From NCBI RefSeq assembly GCF_012641475.1, contig NZ_JABAIL010000001.1, positions 62,001-126,000 of the forward strand: 64,000 nt of DNA, in the 5' to 3' direction. Shown here in pieces: positions 61,115 to 64,000 of the stretch; the first letter of the stretch is position 1, and every line of letters begins with the position of its first letter. The translations under genes were made by a program, and so were the position numbers. A model generated the notes under the pieces. That model had not been told where the DNA came from and did not search any database. It saw nothing but the letters and a program-made list of their open reading frames with translations. This DNA comes from Flammeovirga agarivorans. Lineage in GTDB: Bacteria > Bacteroidota > Bacteroidia > Cytophagales > Flammeovirgaceae.

Positions 61115-62353
61115 ATGTTCAATCTGAAAGTTAAATTCGCTTTATTTTTACTAATTATTTTTTCAGTAGTTGAAGTAAAGGCTCAATCATCTAATCCGCC
61201 GAGTACAATTGTTGGAGGTAATCCTAACAGCAATCCTATTATTACTGCGGTACCGTTCTTAACGATAGCACCAGAAGCTAGAGGTGCAGCCATGGGTGAC
61301 ATGGGTGTCGCTACTTCTGCAGACGTAAATTCAGCACATTGGAACCCTTCTAAGTATGCGGTTATCGATGACGAATATGGAGTTTCTTTGTCATATAACC
61401 CTTGGTTACAGAAAATTGTAGGGGATATGTCTTTAAGTTATCTCGCAGGTTATAAAAGACTAAATGATCGTCAGACTATCGGTCTTAGTATGAAATATTT
61501 TGATCTTGGTAGTATTAACTTTACCGATGATCAAGGTAATATCACAAGAAATTTCAATCCAAGAGAATACTCTTTTGATGGACACTTCGCGATGCAATTA
61601 TCAAAAAGATATAGCATGGCCGTTTCAGCAAGGTATATTTATTCTAACCTTGCAGGTTCAATCAGTAGTAATGGTACTCAGGATAGTAAGCCAGCTCATG
61701 GTTTTGCTGCAGATATTTCTGGTTATTGGCAGAATCCAGATATCCATCTTGGACAATATACTGGTGTATTTGCTTGGGGATGGAATATCTCGAACATTGG
61801 TACTAAGATGAATTACAATAGTACCTCTCAAGAAGATTTCTTACCAACCAATCTTCGTTTAGGTACAACCTTAACAATGGATTTAGATCCTTACAACAAA
61901 ATTACTTTTGGTGTAGACGTCAATAAATTGTTAGTACCAACTCCAGACCCTAATGACTCAACGAACAGTTATAAATCTGTGGGTGTATTAGAAGGTATGT
62001 GGTATGGATTAACTAAAGCTCCAGGTGGATTTTCAGAGAAGATGAAAGAATTCATGTGGAGTGTGGGTGCCGAATACTGGTATAATGATTTATTCGCAGC
62101 TCGTATGGGATACTTTTATGAGAACCCAGATAAAGGAGATCGTCAATATATGCAATTAGGCCTTGGTGTAAAATACCAAGTGGTTACATTAGATTTCTCA
62201 TATCTCTTATCATTCAAGCGAAACAATCCATTAGAAGATACTTTACGATTTACACTATCGTTTAACTTTGGTGATAAAACGAAAAAAGGATCAAAGAAAA
62301 GTAGTGGAGGAAGCTCTGGAGGTAATGATGTACTAGATGCTGACGATATTTAA
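61115..62353 (+). CDS. porV: Type IX secretion system outer membrane protein PorV (LptO)
   Basis: PorV is the outer-membrane shuttle that carries cargo from the translocon to PorU. The 412-residue protein has a signal peptide (MFNLKVKFALFLLIIFSVVE...KAQ), the family motif APEARGAAMGDMGVATSADVNSAHWNPSKYA (read in parts) and beta-barrel strands to the end, with a final low-complexity Ser/Gly tail (KKGSKKSSGGSSGGNDV). The start at 61115 is set by the signal peptide; an upstream ATG at 61070 is in frame but weak. Confidence 0.93.
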   Translation: MFNLKVKFALFLLIIFSVVEVKAQSSNPPSTIVGGNPNSNPIITAVPFLTIAPEARGAAMGDMGVATSADVNSAHWNPSKYAVIDDEYGVSLSYNPWLQKIVGDMSLSYLAGYKRLNDRQTIGLSMKYFDLGSINFTDDQGNITRNFNPREYSFDGHFAMQLSKRYSMAVSARYIYSNLAGSISSNGTQDSKPAHGFAADISGYWQNPDIHLGQYTGVFAWGWNISNIGTKMNYNSTSQEDFLPTNLRLGTTLTMDLDPYNKITFGVDVNKLLVPTPDPNDSTNSYKSVGVLEGMWYGLTKAPGGFSEKMKEFMWSVGAEYWYNDLFAARMGYFYENPDKGDRQYMQLGLGVKYQVVTLDFSYLLSFKRNNPLEDTLRFTLSFNFGDKTKKGSKKSSGGSSGGNDVLDADDI

Positions 62354-62374
62354 TTCAAAATATTAGAATAAAAG

Positions 62375-62411
62375 AAGGTGAGGAACATAAAAGTTATCTC
62401 ACCTTTTTTTA
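62375..62411 (+). terminator. Terminator after porV
   Basis: AAGGTGAG / CTCACCTT (62375-62382 and 62398-62405) followed by T's; the loop is 15 bases. Confidence 0.75.
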
Positions 62412-62438
62412 TCTTCAAAAGATATTAAAAAAGACAAC

Positions 62439-63725
62439 ATGAAGATAAATTTAGATCGTACTATAGCACCAGATTCATATCCGGTAGAAGATTTTGTTTT
62501 ATTAAAACCTGAAATTTTTTCAACAAGAAATCAGTGTAAAGTTTTTTCACTCAAAAATGCTTCTCAACCGATACTTCATTTTTCTATTGTTATTAAAGGA
62601 GGGAAACTTGTTGAAGAGAAACAAGGAGCAGCTGCTTTAACTTCTAAAATGATGGGTGAAGGTGTGAAAGGGATGACTAGTGCTCAAATTCATGAATATT
62701 TAGACTCTTTTGGAGCCATCATTTCAGTATCTAATGATATTGATTCATTTACTATCACAGGGCATTGTTTAAACCGATACTTTGAGCCTGTAATGGAAAT
62801 GGTGAAAAGATACCTTACAGAGCCGACATTTTCAGAAAAGGAGTTTCAGCATATTCTGCAGGTTATGATTCAGCAGAAGATCTTAAGCGAAGAGAAGACG
62901 TCTTTTTTGGCTACCAAGTTATTTAGAGAGAAATTTTACGGAAATAAGCACCCTTATGGAAGCTCATTAACTTCTGCAGAATTATCAGAGTTTCCCTTAC
63001 AAGAACTAGAGAATTATTTTAATAACCATGTAATTGGAGCTCCATTTGAAGTATTTATTTCTGGAGATGTTGACGATAAACATATTAAAATTATTGATGA
63101 GCAACTAGGGGACCTTAATATCTCTTCAGAAGCTGCAAATTTAATTTACCCTGATTTTGTATCTAAAATAGCTAGTGATGAATTAAAGATATATCAAGAA
63201 AAGGAAGATGCTGTACAAACTAGCTTAAGAATAGGATGTCCCACTTTTAAATTGCCCCATGATGATCTAGAAGCGTTCTCTGTGATGAATGAAACATTAG
63301 GTGGGTATTTTGGGTCAAGGTTGATGAGAAACATTAGAGAGGATAAAGGGTTGTCTTATGGAATTCACTCTTCCTTCCGAAATGAAATCAATCAAGGTTA
63401 TTTTTTAATTGCTTCTGATGTGAAAAAAGATCTTAAAGATTTAGCAATTGATGAAATAAGAAAAGAAATAGATGTACTTGCGACTGAGGTAGTTTCGCAG
63501 GAGGAGCTATTGACAGTGAAAAACTATATGGCAGGTAGTTTTGTGATGTCTATTAATTCAAATATTTCGCTTTTAGAAATAACAAAAGGCCTTTATAAGA
63601 AAGGATTACCATTCGATTATTATGACAATTATGTGTCAAGAATACAGAGTATTACTGAACAGGATATCATGGCGATGGTAAATAAATATTTAAAAGGAGA
63701 TTTACTTGAAATAGCAGTAGGGTAG
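62439..63725 (+). CDS. M16 family peptidase-like protein without the zinc-binding motif
   Basis: This 428-residue protein is a pitrilysin-fold (M16) member. The region that should hold HxxEH after the substrate strand reads GGKLVEEKQGAAALTSKMMGEG, with no metal-binding His or Glu, so catalysis is lost. The C-terminal R/Y motif (GGYFGSRLMRNIREDKGLSYGIHSSF in parts) is kept. In M16B peptidases an inactive subunit pairs with an active one to form the cage. No active partner lies in the window. There is no signal peptide, so it is probably cytosolic. It lies 85 bases after porV, with a terminator between. Confidence 0.85.
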   Translation: MKINLDRTIAPDSYPVEDFVLLKPEIFSTRNQCKVFSLKNASQPILHFSIVIKGGKLVEEKQGAAALTSKMMGEGVKGMTSAQIHEYLDSFGAIISVSNDIDSFTITGHCLNRYFEPVMEMVKRYLTEPTFSEKEFQHILQVMIQQKILSEEKTSFLATKLFREKFYGNKHPYGSSLTSAELSEFPLQELENYFNNHVIGAPFEVFISGDVDDKHIKIIDEQLGDLNISSEAANLIYPDFVSKIASDELKIYQEKEDAVQTSLRIGCPTFKLPHDDLEAFSVMNETLGGYFGSRLMRNIREDKGLSYGIHSSFRNEINQGYFLIASDVKKDLKDLAIDEIRKEIDVLATEVVSQEELLTVKNYMAGSFVMSINSNISLLEITKGLYKKGLPFDYYDNYVSRIQSITEQDIMAMVNKYLKGDLLEIAVG

Positions 63726-63743
63726 CCTTTTAAATAAACAAAA

Positions 63744-63776
63744 AGTGCTAGTAAGTTTTTAAAGCTTACTAGCACT
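63744..63776. terminator. Strong inverted repeat at the window's right end
   Basis: AGTGCTAGTAAG / CTTACTAGCACT (63744-63755 and 63765-63776) is a perfect 12-bp stem. The T-run is on the minus strand side, so it would end a leftward transcript from beyond the window, or both. Confidence 0.75.
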
Positions 63777-63794
63777 ATGTTTGTAGTTTGAAGT

Positions 63795-63827
63795 TTGTGA
63801 AGTATTTGTTAATACTTAGTAAATTTG
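63795..63827 (+). promoter_or_regulatory. Putative rightward promoter near the window end
   Basis: TTG at 63795-63797, a 22-base spacer and TAAATTTG at 63820-63827 match the consensus. No coding frame is seen in 63828-64000; the target may lie past the edge or be noncoding. Confidence 0.4.
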
Positions 63828-64000
63828 TGCGACAACATAAGTTGCCAGTTAATATCTTTTGACTAAAAAAACTATGTAATTAGTTCAGTTGCATTAGTTG
63901 AAAGTTTGTTGTTACATAGTAAGTTAAAAAATAGTCTGTAATGTTAGTTTATTTGTTTATTAAAGTGTGATAAAAACGTTTATAAGTTTAATATTTCTTA

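Overview
The window looks like chromosome of a low-GC, gliding-type marine Bacteroidetes; I would guess Cytophagales, near Flammeovirga (inference). The evidence is: type IX secretion genes (porU, porV) and a protein with a T9SS C-terminal sorting domain; promoters of the Bacteroidetes form TTG-N19/22-TAnnTTTG; very AT-rich intergenic DNA; lipoproteins and secreted beta-propellers; and the zinc-free forms of ribosomal proteins S14 and L36.

Layout. 1-13.6 kb: metabolic and surface genes (truncated YqhD-type alcohol dehydrogenase, SDR, membrane SpoIIE phosphatase, T9SS cargo, response regulator, a minus-strand GH3 / CDF transporter / heptose kinase / aminotransferase group, and two lipoproteins). 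13.9-15.4 kb: gpmI. 15.5-26.4 kb: a six-gene chemosensory cluster of ParA, a 2084-residue soluble chemoreceptor with 13 PAS domains, CheW, CheY, CheA and a CheC-type phosphatase. 26.4-31.1 kb: ogt, lnt, rsmI, a small outer-membrane-type protein and a MoxR ATPase. 31.9-37.4 kb: a complete MukFEB/MksFEB-order condensin operon without a nuclease subunit. 37.4-44.4 kb: XRE/membrane pair, three identical tRNA-Phe genes, SprT-like protein, mazG, a 54-residue protein, sdaAA, and an isolated nuoA followed by two TTG-started exported proteins. 44.6-56.2 kb: rplP to rplQ, the spc and alpha ribosomal operons with secY, map, infA and rpoA. 56.3-63.7 kb: carA, porU, porV and a zinc-site-less M16 protein.

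How the genes work together. The chemosensory cluster can form a full phosphorelay (soluble receptor, CheW, CheA, CheY, CheY-P phosphatase) but has no CheR or CheB in the window. The linked ParA suggests that the receptor array is positioned or partitioned in the cytoplasm. The ribosomal block starts at rplP, with rpsJ-rpsC absent upstream. It carries extra control points: a strong promoter before rplP, another before rplO, a perfect 14-bp terminator hairpin between rpsD and rpoA, and a structured rpoA-rplQ leader. PorU and PorV are partners in removing the sorting domain from T9SS cargo, such as the 794-residue protein at 3.8-6.2 kb.

The most unusual items are the ParA-linked giant PAS receptor with exact 366-bp internal repeats, the JetD-less condensin operon, the 112-bp tandem tRNA-Phe amplification, and the break of the S10-spc cluster at rplP. 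No CRISPR array, insertion sequence, phage or rRNA gene was seen.
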